63,096 nucleotides of DNA, from positions 54,093 through 117,188 of the forward strand of contig NZ_BMTY01000011.1 of NCBI RefSeq assembly GCF_014649915.1, given 5' to 3'. The DNA comes from Streptomyces toxytricini. Lineage in GTDB: Bacteria > Actinomycetota > Actinomycetes > Streptomycetales > Streptomycetaceae. The notes under the pieces were generated by a model. The model was not told the DNA's origin, ran no database searches, and saw only the letters and a list, made by a program, of their open reading frames with translations. How positions within the stretch are numbered: position 1 is the stretch's first letter; each line of letters begins with the position of its first letter. The translations under genes were made by a program, and so were the position numbers. Below, piece by piece: positions 54,724 through 62,958 of the stretch.

Positions 54724-55497
54724 TCAGGCGGTGACGCGGATCTTGGACTGGCCGTGGCCGAGCCGCTCCCAGTCGTCCATGAACCTGGCGGTCAGGCCGT
54801 GCCGGGCGGCGAGGTCGACGAGGGTCTGGGTGCGGTAGTAGAAGTCCTCCCGCAGGACCTGGTGCTCCTCGCCCTCGGTGCGGTCGAAGGTGAAGTCGAA
54901 GAAGCCGCCGGGGGCCAGGACGCGGCCGACGTGGGCGAGGCACTCGTCGATGACCTCGATGGGCGAGTGGGAGAAGACGCTGTGGGCGTGCACGACGTCG
55001 AAGTGCGCGGTCGGCAGGAACTCCAGCTTGAGGTCCTGGGTGATGGTCAGGTGCGGCAGCTTCTCCTGGAGTCTCTGCCGGGTGAGGGTCTGCTTGGCGG
55101 AGATGAGGATGTCGGGCGAGATGTCGATGCCGTAGTAGTGCCCGGGGTGGAGGTGCTCGATGAAGCGCCAGCCGGCGCGGAGGTTGCCGCAGCCGATGTC
55201 GAGCATGCGGTGGTGCGGGGCCAGGCCGTGTCCGAGAAGGTAGTCGAACTGCATCTTGCCGAGGGCGAGCCAGCGGTCGTGGGTCTGGCTGCCGACGGCG
55301 GCCTCGGGGTTGCGGGCGGTGTCGGAGGCCATGACGGCCCGGTAGTAGGAGACGTGGTCGCGGTGCTTGGTGCGCAGCCAGCCGTCGCGGGCGGCCCGGC
55401 GGACGTAGCCGCCGATGCGCTCCGGGTGGCGCAGGGCGTAGCGGACCTTGTGGACGACGCTGGAGCGGTCGGCGGTGAGGTTCTTCTTGGTGGCCAC
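54724..55497 (-). CDS. SAM-dependent class I methyltransferase
   Basis: 257 aa, cytoplasmic. SAM motif I HRMLDIGCGNLRAGWRFIEH, the acidic ribose-binding end of strand 2 in YYGIDISPD, and motif LAPGGFFDFTFDRTEG are present. The N-terminal 60 residues are basic and helical (VRYALRHPERIGGYVRRAARDGWLRTKHRDH). It starts at ATG 55497. The target is unknown. It lies 64 bp downstream of the ABC permease gene on the same strand and may be the last gene of that operon, or separate. Confidence 0.9.
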   Translation of the reverse strand: MATKKNLTADRSSVVHKVRYALRHPERIGGYVRRAARDGWLRTKHRDHVSYYRAVMASDTARNPEAAVGSQTHDRWLALGKMQFDYLLGHGLAPHHRMLDIGCGNLRAGWRFIEHLHPGHYYGIDISPDILISAKQTLTRQRLQEKLPHLTITQDLKLEFLPTAHFDVVHAHSVFSHSPIEVIDECLAHVGRVLAPGGFFDFTFDRTEGEEHQVLREDFYYRTQTLVDLAARHGLTARFMDDWERLGHGQSKIRVTA

Positions 55498-55561
55498 GAG
55501 GTGTTCCTCCAGGTGGGGGATGGGTGGAGGACCCCGGCGTACGGGGCCTCCCCCGCGGGTT

Positions 55562-56512
55562 TCAGACTAGGCCGCGGCGGCGGTGCAGCAGGACCGCCGT
55601 CAGGGCGACGAGGGCCGCGGCGAGTCCGAGGTAGACGGCCGTGTCGATGGCCTGGAAGGTCCAGAAGTCGGAGCTGGGGTACACCTTGTGGACGCGGCCG
55701 GTGTAGCCGTGCTCGGCCATGCAGGCGCGCAGTTCCTCGCCGGAGAACGTGCAGTTCTCCAGGGGGTGCTGTACGCCGTCTGGGGTGAGGTAGCGGTAGC
55801 CGGCCGACCAGCCGCTGCCGATGAGCCGCTTGGGTGTCATGCCGGGCGTGATGCGGTCGACGGGGGTGACCCAGTCGCGGCGGAAGAGGGTCAGGAAGGC
55901 GGTGGTGGCCAGGACCGCGACGGCGGACAGGCCCATCGCGGGCAGGGTGCGGCGTACGAGGAGGCCGATCGCGGTGCCCGCGGCGAGGGCGAACAGGGCG
56001 CCGGCGACGGCTGCCGGCCCGGTTCCGCTGAGGATGTACGGGTCGAACCAGTAGACGCCGTCTTTCATGTTGGCGACCGGCTCCCACCACCAGGCGAGGA
56101 GGGCGGCGACGGCGGCGGACAGGACGGTGGCGCAGAGCGCGGCGAGGCCGAAGCGGGCCGCGAACCAGCTGCGGGCGCCGGCGCCCTGGGTGAGGGCGAG
56201 TTTGACGGTGCCGCGTTCGACCTCCCGGCCGATGAGGGGGGCGCCCCAGAACATGCCGATGGCGGCGGGCAGCAGGACGGCGAGGGTGCCGAGGGCCCGG
56301 ATGCCGGGCGTGTGGTCGAAGACGGCGACCTCGACGTCGACGGGGCAGGCGCCGTTCCAGCCCTTGCAGGCGGTCAGGTCGTGTCCGCCGACGATGTCGG
56401 CGAGCTCGGCGTGCCGGACGGCCACCCAGACGGCGCAGGCGGTGACGAGGAGGAGGCCGGCGAGGGCGGGCAGGCGCTGCTGGCGCCAGGCGAGCCGGAG
56501 GGTGCCGTTCAT
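55562..56512 (-). CDS. ABC-2-type transporter permease
   Basis: 316 aa with about six membrane helices (16-33, 72-92, 118-141, 166-188, 196-212, 292-311). A cysteine-containing loop (HDLTACKGWNGACPVD) and another near 255-275 probably face outside. GAPLIGREVERGTVKLALTQ is the coupling-helix-like patch of ABC-2 permeases. ATG 56512 overlaps the stop of the ATPase gene by 4 bp (ATGA), so the two are co-translated. Substrate unknown; YtrA-type regulated ABC systems often respond to cell-wall antibiotics. Confidence 0.9.
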   Translation of the reverse strand: MNGTLRLAWRQQRLPALAGLLLVTACAVWVAVRHAELADIVGGHDLTACKGWNGACPVDVEVAVFDHTPGIRALGTLAVLLPAAIGMFWGAPLIGREVERGTVKLALTQGAGARSWFAARFGLAALCATVLSAAVAALLAWWWEPVANMKDGVYWFDPYILSGTGPAAVAGALFALAAGTAIGLLVRRTLPAMGLSAVAVLATTAFLTLFRRDWVTPVDRITPGMTPKRLIGSGWSAGYRYLTPDGVQHPLENCTFSGEELRACMAEHGYTGRVHKVYPSSDFWTFQAIDTAVYLGLAAALVALTAVLLHRRRGLV

Positions 56513-57447
56513 GCGGCGGCTCCCGTCTGCACGGTGTGCGGGGCGGGTGCGCCGGGTGTGGAGCGCAGGTGGGCGAGGAGGAGTTCCTCCAGCGAGGGCT
56601 TCGCGGTGATCCAGCGTGCGTCGGCGCCGGCCGGGAGGGCGGAGCCGGGGGCGTTGCGGATGACGGCGGTCAGCTGCCGGCCCGTGGTCGCGGCGTGCAC
56701 GACGGCGGAGCGGTCGGCTGCCGCGGGCAGCCCGTCGGGGGTGTCCGGGTCGGCCCGGCCGGTGACACGGGTGTAGGCCTCGCGCAGGTCCTGGGTGTCG
56801 CCGGCGAGCCGTATGCGGCCGCTCTGGAGGAGCAGGACGTGGTCGCAGACGTTCTCCAGCTCGGGCAGCACGTGCGAGGAGATCACGACGGTGATGCCGC
56901 GGTCCGCGGCCTCGGCCATGAGCAGGCCGGTCATCTCGTGCCGCACCAGCGGGTCGAGGTCGGCGAGCGGTTCGTCGAGCAGGAGGAGGTCGGCCTGCTT
57001 GCCGAAGGCGAGGGCGAGGGCGACGCGGGTGCGCTTGCCGCCGGAGAGGCTGCCGATGCGCGCCTTCGGCGGGATGTCGCCGTCGCGGACGATGCGCTCG
57101 GCCTTTGCGGCGTCCCAGTGGCGGTTGAGCCTGCGGAACAGGTCGAGGGTCTCGGCGACGGTGAAGTCCTGGTGGAGGGGCTTGTCCTGGCTCACGAAAG
57201 CCGTGCGTTCGCGTGCCGTGCGGGTGCCGGGGGCGGCGCCGAAGACGCGCATCTCCCCGCGGGTGGGCCGCAGCAGGCCTGTCATCAGGTGGAACAGGGT
57301 GCTCTTGCCGGCGCCGTTGGGGCCGACCAGGGCGGCGATGCGGCCGGTTGGGAGTTCGAACCCGCAGTCGGCGAGGGCTTCCTTCCCCCGGAAGGAGTGG
57401 TGGATCCCCTGGGCCCGTATCGCCGGCGGGGCGGTCGGGTCGTTCAC
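56509..57447 (-). CDS. ABC transporter ATP-binding protein
   Basis: 312 aa. Walker A GPNGAGKST, Q-loop VSQDKPLHQ, signature LSGGKRTRVALALAF, Walker B LLLLDEPLADLD and the switch His in VVISSHVLPELENV are all intact. A C-terminal extension of about 90 residues is typical of drug-export ABC-2 ATPases. It starts at 57447, 34 bp after the GntR gene, and overlaps the permease start by 4 bp, making a three-gene leftward operon under the GntR regulator. Confidence 0.95.
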   Translation of the reverse strand: MNDPTAPPAIRAQGIHHSFRGKEALADCGFELPTGRIAALVGPNGAGKSTLFHLMTGLLRPTRGEMRVFGAAPGTRTARERTAFVSQDKPLHQDFTVAETLDLFRRLNRHWDAAKAERIVRDGDIPPKARIGSLSGGKRTRVALALAFGKQADLLLLDEPLADLDPLVRHEMTGLLMAEAADRGITVVISSHVLPELENVCDHVLLLQSGRIRLAGDTQDLREAYTRVTGRADPDTPDGLPAAADRSAVVHAATTGRQLTAVIRNAPGSALPAGADARWITAKPSLEELLLAHLRSTPGAPAPHTVQTGAAA

Positions 57448-57481
57448 GTGTTTCCTCTCGTGGCGGTGCGTCCGTGCCTGG

Positions 57482-57946
57482 TCAGGGCTCGGGCGCGGGG
57501 TCCGCCGGGTCGGTCGGTGCCGGGTGGGCGGGAGCCGGGGCCTTGCCGCCGTCCGCCGCCGCGCCGGGCGGGGCCGTGTCGGCGAGTGCCGCCTCGACGA
57601 GCGCCAGGATGTCGGCGCGCCCGAGCCCCGCCGCCTGGGCGCGGGCCGTCCAGGCGATGAGGTCGGCGCGCAGCGGCGAGTCGGCGGCGGCCTCGGGGCG
57701 GGAGAGCGAGCGGGTGACGAACGTGCCCCGTCCGGGGCGCGGTTCGACGAGTCCCTCGCGTTCCAGTTCGCGGTAGGCCTTCAGCACGGTGTTCGGGTTG
57801 ATGGCGGTCGCCTCGACGACGGCCCTCGCGGTGGGCAGCCGGTCGCCGGGCTCCAGCACGCCGAGCCGGAGCGCCTGCTTGACCTGGTTGACGAGCTGCA
57901 GATACGTGGCCACACCGCTGTGCCGGTCCACCTGAAACTCGATCAT
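57482..57946 (-). CDS. GntR-family (YtrA subfamily) transcriptional regulator
   Basis: 154 aa. Short GntR winged helix: YLQLVNQVKQALRLGVLEPG, DRLPTARAVVEATAINPNTV, LKAYRELEREGLVEPRPGRG, TFV, followed by only a short helical tail (about residues 80-115) as in the YtrA subfamily, then a disordered Pro/Ala end. YtrA proteins repress their own ABC-transporter operons. ATG 57946 has GGAGCGGGA just upstream. A perfect 36-bp palindrome lies 9 bp before the start, the almost certain operator. Confidence 0.94.
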   Translation of the reverse strand: MIEFQVDRHSGVATYLQLVNQVKQALRLGVLEPGDRLPTARAVVEATAINPNTVLKAYRELEREGLVEPRPGRGTFVTRSLSRPEAAADSPLRADLIAWTARAQAAGLGRADILALVEAALADTAPPGAAADGGKAPAPAHPAPTDPADPAPEP

Positions 57947-57955
57947 TCCCGCTCC

Positions 57956-57991
57956 TGCACCATTCCACTAATGTGTTAGTGGAATGGTGCA
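57956..57991. promoter_or_regulatory. Perfect 36-bp palindromic operator
   Basis: Sixteen-base arms (57956-57971 and 57976-57991) match without error around a TGTG spacer; the core is CACTAA-N4-TTAGTG and the outer part TGCACCATTC. It ends 9 bp from the GntR start codon. It is long enough for two dimers or for a cruciform. A TTGACG further upstream on the minus strand (about 58010-58015) may be part of the promoter, though no properly spaced -10 was found. Confidence 0.88.
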
Positions 57992-58055
57992 GTGGTTGAT
58001 CGACTTTCGTCAAATCGCGCGGGGAGGAGCCCCGGGGCGGCGGTCGGCCGCGGCG

Positions 58056-58751
58056 TCAGGGCCGGCGGCGGGGGGCGGCCGTGAGGGCCCGGATGCGTTC
58101 ACTGAAGTCCGGGTCGGGCAGCGGGAGTTCGAGGTCGTCGTCGACGTAGTTCACCGCGGCGGGGACGTATTCGAGGACGGCGTCCACCGCGGCCCGGCCG
58201 GGACCGGGGCCGGGGCCGCCCGGCCGCAGCGCCCGCAGCACGCGCAGCGCGGTCGGCAGTGCGGCGGCCTCGGCCGCGGGGGCGGTCTGGCCGTGCCACC
58301 AGGACGCCTGCCGGTTCTCGCCCAGGGCGAGGTGGTGGAGGTAGAGGCAGTAGGAGGCGATCGCGTCGCCGGCTCCTGCGGCGTACTGCCACCAGAAGCG
58401 CGCCGAGTCCTCGGTGTCGGCGAGCAGCAGGATGCAGCCGAGGACGCGGGCGCCGCCGGGCTGCGGAAGGGACTGGGTGAGGAAGTCGCCGCCGAGGGCG
58501 GTGACGGCGGCCCCGCTCACGGCCGCCTCGCACAGCGCCCGCAGGTCGTGCGCGGCCGCCCGCATCGCCGCCTGCCGCTCGGCGGCCCCGGCGGGAGCGG
58601 GCGGGCTTCCGGCGGGCCGGTGCGCGCCGCCCCCGGAGTCGTCCGCGGAGGCGGTGCGGGGGGCCGGGGCGGTGTCCGCGATGTCGGCGGGCGGGGGCGG
58701 GGCGTCGCGGAGGAGGGCGCGGGAGAGCAGTTCGTCAACGGTCGAGGCCAC
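58056..58751 (-). CDS. Hypothetical protein coupled to a sigma-factor gene
   Basis: 231 aa, soluble. A disordered Ala/Pro-rich N-terminal part (1-60) is followed by a helical domain with an aromatic patch: CILLLADTEDSARFWWQYAAGAG then YCLYLHHLALGENRQASWWH. It ends with an acidic stretch (VNYVDDDLELPLPDPDFSERI). No family recognised. The start GTG 58749-58751 lies inside the last codons of the sigma-factor gene (17-bp overlap), so it is translationally coupled and may act as partner or modulator of that sigma factor. That role is inference. Confidence 0.8.
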   Translation of the reverse strand: MASTVDELLSRALLRDAPPPPADIADTAPAPRTASADDSGGGAHRPAGSPPAPAGAAERQAAMRAAAHDLRALCEAAVSGAAVTALGGDFLTQSLPQPGGARVLGCILLLADTEDSARFWWQYAAGAGDAIASYCLYLHHLALGENRQASWWHGQTAPAAEAAALPTALRVLRALRPGGPGPGPGRAAVDAVLEYVPAAVNYVDDDLELPLPDPDFSERIRALTAAPRRRP

Positions 58752-59658
58752 GGGGGTGTCCCTCCTCGGCGGTGCTCGCGGGGTGCAGGATGGTGTGCAG
58801 GTTGCGCTTGGCGTGCCGCTCGGTGGAGCGGACCGAGGCGAGGGAGACGCCCAGTTCGGCGGCGGCCTCGCCGTCCTCCATGCCGCACAGGTGGCGCAGG
58901 ACGACGACGTCCCGCTGCATCGGGGCGAGTTCGGCGACGGCCCGGAAGAGGGCCATGCTCTCGCCGATCTGGCCGACCGGGTCCGGGGCGGTCGCGAGGG
59001 CGACCGTGTCGAACGCGGCGTGGGCGAGCGAGGGGCGGCCGTACTCCTTGGGGGCGCGCTCCAGGACGGTCTGGCGCAGGATCGGCCAGGCGAACCGCTC
59101 GGGGTTCTCGCTGGCGAGCGCGTCGTGCCAGAGCAGCAGCAGGAGCGTGAACACGTCGCCGACGGCCCGGTCGACGAGGGCCGGCCGCCGCAGGAACACG
59201 GCCGCGTACCGGCGGTAGCGCGGCCGGTGCATCTCCTGGAACGCCAGGTAGTCCAGCGGGACCTGGCGGGCCGGTGCGGGCTGGCCGCCGCGGTCCTCGT
59301 TCAGGCAGTCCTTGATCCAGGACGTCTTCTTGCCGGCGTGCCGCGCGGCCATGACCCAGCGCAGCCGCATCGTCTCGTACGGGACGCGGGGCCGCAGGGC
59401 CATCAGCACGGCCCGGGCGAACGTCCAGCGCGGGTAGCGGCCGACGGCCCGCAGGAGTTCGGAGATGTGGCCCTTGGGCCGGCCGGTGCGGAGCCGGAGC
59501 TCGTCCAGGGTGAGGCCGCTGTCGTGGAAGGCGTCGCGCAACGGCTCCAGCCAGGCGCGGTGCGCCGCGCCGGCGCCGTCCGCTATGGGGCCGAGGGGCC
59601 TGCCCGGCTTGCCGCGGCGGTCCTGGGGGACGTCCTCGGACGCCGAGGGGATCGTCAT
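58735..59658 (-). CDS. Sigma-70-family factor with N-terminal HTH-like domain
   Basis: 307 aa. Residues about 35-115 carry an XRE-like helical segment (SGLTLDELRLRTGRPKGHISELLRAVGR). A sigma region 2-like part is at 139-205 (RYRRYAAVFLRRPALVDRAVGDVFTLLLLLWHD) and a clear region 4 at 234-292 (LAPMQRDVVVLRHLCGMEDG then GVSLASVRSTERHAKRNLH). The two-region layout is ECF-like, but the HTH extension is unusual. ATG 59658 has GGGAGG 7 nt upstream; it overlaps the preceding small membrane gene by 4 bp and the following gene by 17 bp. No obvious anti-sigma factor unless one of those neighbours serves. Confidence 0.85.
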   Translation of the reverse strand: MTIPSASEDVPQDRRGKPGRPLGPIADGAGAAHRAWLEPLRDAFHDSGLTLDELRLRTGRPKGHISELLRAVGRYPRWTFARAVLMALRPRVPYETMRLRWVMAARHAGKKTSWIKDCLNEDRGGQPAPARQVPLDYLAFQEMHRPRYRRYAAVFLRRPALVDRAVGDVFTLLLLLWHDALASENPERFAWPILRQTVLERAPKEYGRPSLAHAAFDTVALATAPDPVGQIGESMALFRAVAELAPMQRDVVVLRHLCGMEDGEAAAELGVSLASVRSTERHAKRNLHTILHPASTAEEGHPRGLDR

Positions 59659-59978
59659 GCCCGCACCTCCCCCTGCGGACCCCGGTCTGCGGGCCGGTCG
59701 GCGGGCGGCTCGGCACCACGGTCGGGGCCGTCGGGGTCGGGGCCGTCGGGGTCGGGGCCCCGGCGGTCGGCGAACCGCCGGTCGGCGGGTCCGCGGTCGA
59801 CGGGTCCGCGGTCGACGGGTCCGCTGCCCGCCTGCACGATCTGCTGCACGCCCAGGGCGATCGAGGGGATCAGGGCGGCGACGGCCGCCACGGGCTGCCC
59901 GGCCGCGACCATCACCGCGCAGAAGGCGGAGATGGCTAACAGGGCCACCACCGTGACGATCATCCGGTTGTTCTTCAT
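59655..59978 (-). CDS. Small two-helix membrane protein at head of sigma operon
   Basis: 107 aa. Two membrane helices (about residues 7-26 and 29-48), then a hydrophilic tail with internal repeats: GPVDRGPVDRGPADR and DPDGPDPDGPD, encoded by short tandem DNA repeats near 59715-59820. ATG 59978 has GGAGG 8 nt upstream. The stop overlaps the sigma-factor start (ATGA), so it is coupled to it; a membrane protein here could tether or sense for the sigma factor, but no zinc anti-sigma motif is present. No family recognised. Confidence 0.78.
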   Translation of the reverse strand: MKNNRMIVTVVALLAISAFCAVMVAAGQPVAAVAALIPSIALGVQQIVQAGSGPVDRGPVDRGPADRRFADRRGPDPDGPDPDGPDRGAEPPADRPADRGPQGEVRA

Positions 59979-60160
59979 GCGCCGTCCTCCGGCTGCCACG
60001 TCTTGTCGATGTCCGTTCGGGATCCGGCTCCCGGCACCGGCGGCGCCCCCTCCAAGAGCCGGAAGCAAGCATGGAGTGAACACGGACGGACAGGGGCGGA
60101 AAAAAGCAGAACGGGTCGGAACGGGGAACAATCAGAAGCCGGTCGGCAGTTGGTCAACAG

Positions 60161-61576
60161 TCAGTCGGCGGCGAGCGGCAGGGTCGCCCGCAGCCGGGCC
60201 CCCCGCGGCGCGTCGAGCGCGTCGAGGGTGCCGCCCAGCCGGGTGGCGATGTCCCGCGCTATGGCCAGGCCCAGGCCGGTCCCGCCCTCGTCTCGGCTGC
60301 GGGCGTCGTCGAGGCGGGTGAACCGCTCGAAGACGCGCTCCCGGTCGGCGTCGGGGATGCCCGGACCGTCGTCGCGCACCTCCACGACGGCCGTCCCGCG
60401 GTCCCGGTCGACGCGCAGGGACAGCACCACCTGCTGCTCGGCGTGCCGCTGCGCGTTGTCCAGCAGGTTGGCGACGAGCCGCGACAGCCACAGCGTGCTC
60501 CCGCGGACGGTGGCCTCCCCCGCCAGGTCCGGCTCGACGGGGACCGGACCGCCGCGGCGCGCCCGGACCTCCTCCCGGAGCAGCCCGGCCAGGTCCACCG
60601 GTGTGTCCGGCGGCGGCTCCGAGGTGTCGAGGCGGGCCAGCAGCAGCAGGTCGGACGCCAGGTCCTGGAGCCGGACGGTGTCCTCCAGCGCGCCGCTGAC
60701 GAGTTCGCCCCACAGCGCCGGGTCGGGGTGGGCGCGGGCCACCTCCAGCTGGGTGCGCAGCACCGTGATGGGGCTGCGCAGTTCGTGCGAGGCGTCGGCG
60801 ATGAAGCGGCGCTGCCGTGTCCCCGCGGCCTCCAACCGGTCCAGGGTGGCGTTCACCGTGACGGCGAGGCGGGCGACCTCGTCCTGGCTGCGCGGCACGG
60901 GCACGCGGCGGTGCAGGTCGCGCTCGCTGATCTCGGCGACCTCGGCGCGGATCGCCTCGACGGGGCGCAGCGCCCATCCGGTGACCCGCCAGGTGACCAG
61001 GGCGACGGTGAGGACGAGGAGCGGGACGACCACGGCCAGGACGGCTTTGAGCGTCTCGTCGGCCGTGTCGGCCTGACGCAGCGAGGTGCCCGCGTACACG
61101 GTGACGAGGCCGCCGCCGGTGACCGTCGTGACCTGGACGACGCGGTGGCGCTGTCCGCCGCGCACCGGGCCTCGCTTCCACGTGTCGCGTACGGTTCCGG
61201 GCTTGCCGGGGCGGGTCGGGGTGAGGGCCGGGCTGCCGGACAGGTTGGGCGTCGCCGCCAGGACACGGCCGCGGGCGTCGACGACCTGGAGGAAGTCGAT
61301 CCCCCGGCCCGGTGCGAGCACGGGCTCCAGCCCGCCGCCGGCCGCGGTGGCGGCGGTGGCGAGGGCCTGCCGCTCGGCATCGGCCTGCGCGCCGCGGACC
61401 AGGTTGCCGTCGAGGATGCCGAGCAGGGCGAACGAGGCCGCACCGAGGGCCGCCGCCACCACGACGGTCGCCCCGAGCGTGGCCCGGGCCCGCACGGAAC
61501 GCGGCCGCAGCCGCCGCAGGAGGGCGCGCAGGCGGGCGGGCGCGGGCTCGGCGGCGGCCGTCTCCGGGTCACCCAC
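60161..61576 (-). CDS. Two-component sensor histidine kinase (OmpR-partner type)
   Basis: 471 aa from GTG 61574-61576, which overlaps the response-regulator stop by 8 bp; a GTG at 61603 is an alternative. Membrane helices at about 34-53 and 177-200 flank an extracellular sensor of about 120 residues without recognisable domain. HAMP (about 200-250), dimerisation domain with phospho-His264 in FIADASHELRSPIT, then HATPase with NLLDNAQRHAEQ, EVRDDGPGIPD and GGTGLGLAIARDIA. It phosphorylates the adjacent OmpR-type regulator. The signal is unknown; PepSY-like neighbours are often part of such circuits. Confidence 0.94.
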   Translation of the reverse strand: MGDPETAAAEPAPARLRALLRRLRPRSVRARATLGATVVVAAALGAASFALLGILDGNLVRGAQADAERQALATAATAAGGGLEPVLAPGRGIDFLQVVDARGRVLAATPNLSGSPALTPTRPGKPGTVRDTWKRGPVRGGQRHRVVQVTTVTGGGLVTVYAGTSLRQADTADETLKAVLAVVVPLLVLTVALVTWRVTGWALRPVEAIRAEVAEISERDLHRRVPVPRSQDEVARLAVTVNATLDRLEAAGTRQRRFIADASHELRSPITVLRTQLEVARAHPDPALWGELVSGALEDTVRLQDLASDLLLLARLDTSEPPPDTPVDLAGLLREEVRARRGGPVPVEPDLAGEATVRGSTLWLSRLVANLLDNAQRHAEQQVVLSLRVDRDRGTAVVEVRDDGPGIPDADRERVFERFTRLDDARSRDEGGTGLGLAIARDIATRLGGTLDALDAPRGARLRATLPLAAD

Positions 61577-62246
61577 CGTCGGCCGCCAGGCGGTAGCCGG
61601 CACCGCGCACGGTCTCGACCGCGGCCCGGCCGAAGGGGGCGTCGATCTTCCGGCGCAGCGCGCTGACGTGCACCTCGACGACGTTCAGGTCGCCGTCGTA
61701 GGCGGCGTCCCAGACGTTCTCCAGGATGTCCCGCTTGGCGACGACCTCGCCGGCCCGCCGGGCCAGGTACTCCAGCACCGCGAACTCGCGGGACGTCAGC
61801 CGCGCCTCCGTCCCGCCACGCGTGCACCGCTGCCCGGCCGGGTCTATCACCAGGTCGCCGAACTCCATCACCTGCGGGCTCCGGCGTCCGGTCCGCCGCA
61901 CCAGGGCGCGCAGCCGGGCGACGAGGACCACGTACGAGAACGGCTTGGAGAGGAAGTCGTCGGCGCCGGTGTCGAGCGCTTCCGCTTCGTCGTACTCGCC
62001 GTCCTTCGCGGTCAGCATGAGGATGCCGGACTCGCAGCCGCCGGCGCGCAGCCGGGCGCAGACCCGGTAGCCGTTGAGGCCGGGCAGCATGATGTCGAGC
62101 ACGATGGCGTCGTAGTCGCGCTCGGAGGCCAGCCACAGGCCTTCCGACCCGTCGTGGGCCACGTCCACCGAGAACCCCTCCGCCTGCAGGCCCCGCTGCA
62201 GGGCCGCGGCCAGCCGCCGCTCGTCCTCGACCACCAGTACGCGCAT
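61569..62246 (-). CDS. OmpR/PhoB-type response regulator
   Basis: 225 aa. Receiver domain with phospho-Asp51 (IVLDIMLPGLNGY), Thr/Lys switch residues (LMLTAKD, DDFLSKPF), and a C-terminal winged helix (RLTSREFAVLEYLARRAGEV then VVEVHVSALRRKID). ATG 62246 lies next to a cluster of CTTCAG repeats at 10-11-bp spacing, probable binding sites for this class. It is followed directly by its kinase gene. The target includes, most likely, itself and the divergent PepSY-like gene. Confidence 0.95.
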   Translation of the reverse strand: MRVLVVEDERRLAAALQRGLQAEGFSVDVAHDGSEGLWLASERDYDAIVLDIMLPGLNGYRVCARLRAGGCESGILMLTAKDGEYDEAEALDTGADDFLSKPFSYVVLVARLRALVRRTGRRSPQVMEFGDLVIDPAGQRCTRGGTEARLTSREFAVLEYLARRAGEVVAKRDILENVWDAAYDGDLNVVEVHVSALRRKIDAPFGRAAVETVRGAGYRLAADGG

Positions 62247-62279
62247 GGGGACAGGTTCTCAGGTCCGCCGGCCGGAAGG

Positions 62280-62316
62280 CTGAAGGGGTCTTCAGACTTC
62301 TTCAGCGGGGCTTCAG
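62280..62316. promoter_or_regulatory. CTTCAG direct-repeat array, candidate response-regulator site
   Basis: CTTCAG occurs at 62290-62295, 62300-62305 and 62311-62316 (steps of 10 and 11 bp), with an inverted copy CTGAAG at 62280-62285. Same-face direct repeats are the usual DNA target of OmpR-type dimers. The array lies in the 127-bp gap between the response regulator and the divergent membrane protein. Confidence 0.75.
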
Positions 62317-62373
62317 GATCCGCGGTGCAGTATTCCCCCGAAGCCGGACGCGTACGACACGAGGAGCAGCCCC

Positions 62374-62958
62374 ATGAGCCAGACCACCGGCCCCCAGCCC
62401 GCCGAGCAGCCCGAGCAGCCCGAACCGCCGAAGGCGGCCGGCCGCGGGCGCGTGGCCCGGCTGGTGCGCGAGGGGCGGACGCGGTGGATCGCGCTCGGGC
62501 TGGTCGCCGCGGCCGGCACAGGCGGCGCGGTGGCACTCGCCGCAACCGTGCACGACCACAGGGAGCACGCGCGGGCCGGCTTCAGCGCGATGGTCCGCGA
62601 ACACCACCGCTTCGGCGACTGGCAGCCGAAGGGCGCGCCGCACGCGGAACCCAAGCGCCACCGCGCGGGCGAGGCCTCGCCGTTCGGCGACCCGGGCCGC
62701 GGCCGCGCGGCCGGTCCGGGCCACAGGACCGGACCCGCGGCGAAGGCGCCCCTTCCGCTGCCGGCGCTGCCGGCGGCGGAGGCCTTGGACAAGGCCACGG
62801 CCGCGGTCAAGGACGCGAAGGCGGAGGCAGTGAGGGTCGTACCCCAGAAAGGCGGCGGCAGCGCCTGGCTCGTCGTCCTACGGGACACGGCCGGCATCCG
62901 GCACGCCGTGACGGTGGCGGGGGACGGCACGATAACGGGCAACGAGACGCGGGGGTGA
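62374..62958 (+). CDS. PepSY-like single-pass membrane protein
   Basis: 194 aa. A Pro/Gln/Glu-rich cytoplasmic start (1-36), one membrane helix (38-58), a basic and His-rich extracytoplasmic linker (60-125, including HDHREHAR and EHHRFGDW), and a C-terminal domain (about 133-194; EALDKATAAVKDAKAEAVRV then AWLVVLRDTAGIRHAVTVAG) with the two-strand pattern of PepSY domains. Such proteins are thought to restrain proteases or tune two-component sensors at the membrane. ATG 62374 follows GAGGAGC. It is divergent from the response regulator and probably its target. The last 138 bp of the window hold no gene I can support. Confidence 0.85.
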   Translation: MSQTTGPQPAEQPEQPEPPKAAGRGRVARLVREGRTRWIALGLVAAAGTGGAVALAATVHDHREHARAGFSAMVREHHRFGDWQPKGAPHAEPKRHRAGEASPFGDPGRGRAAGPGHRTGPAAKAPLPLPALPAAEALDKATAAVKDAKAEAVRVVPQKGGGSAWLVVLRDTAGIRHAVTVAGDGTITGNETRG

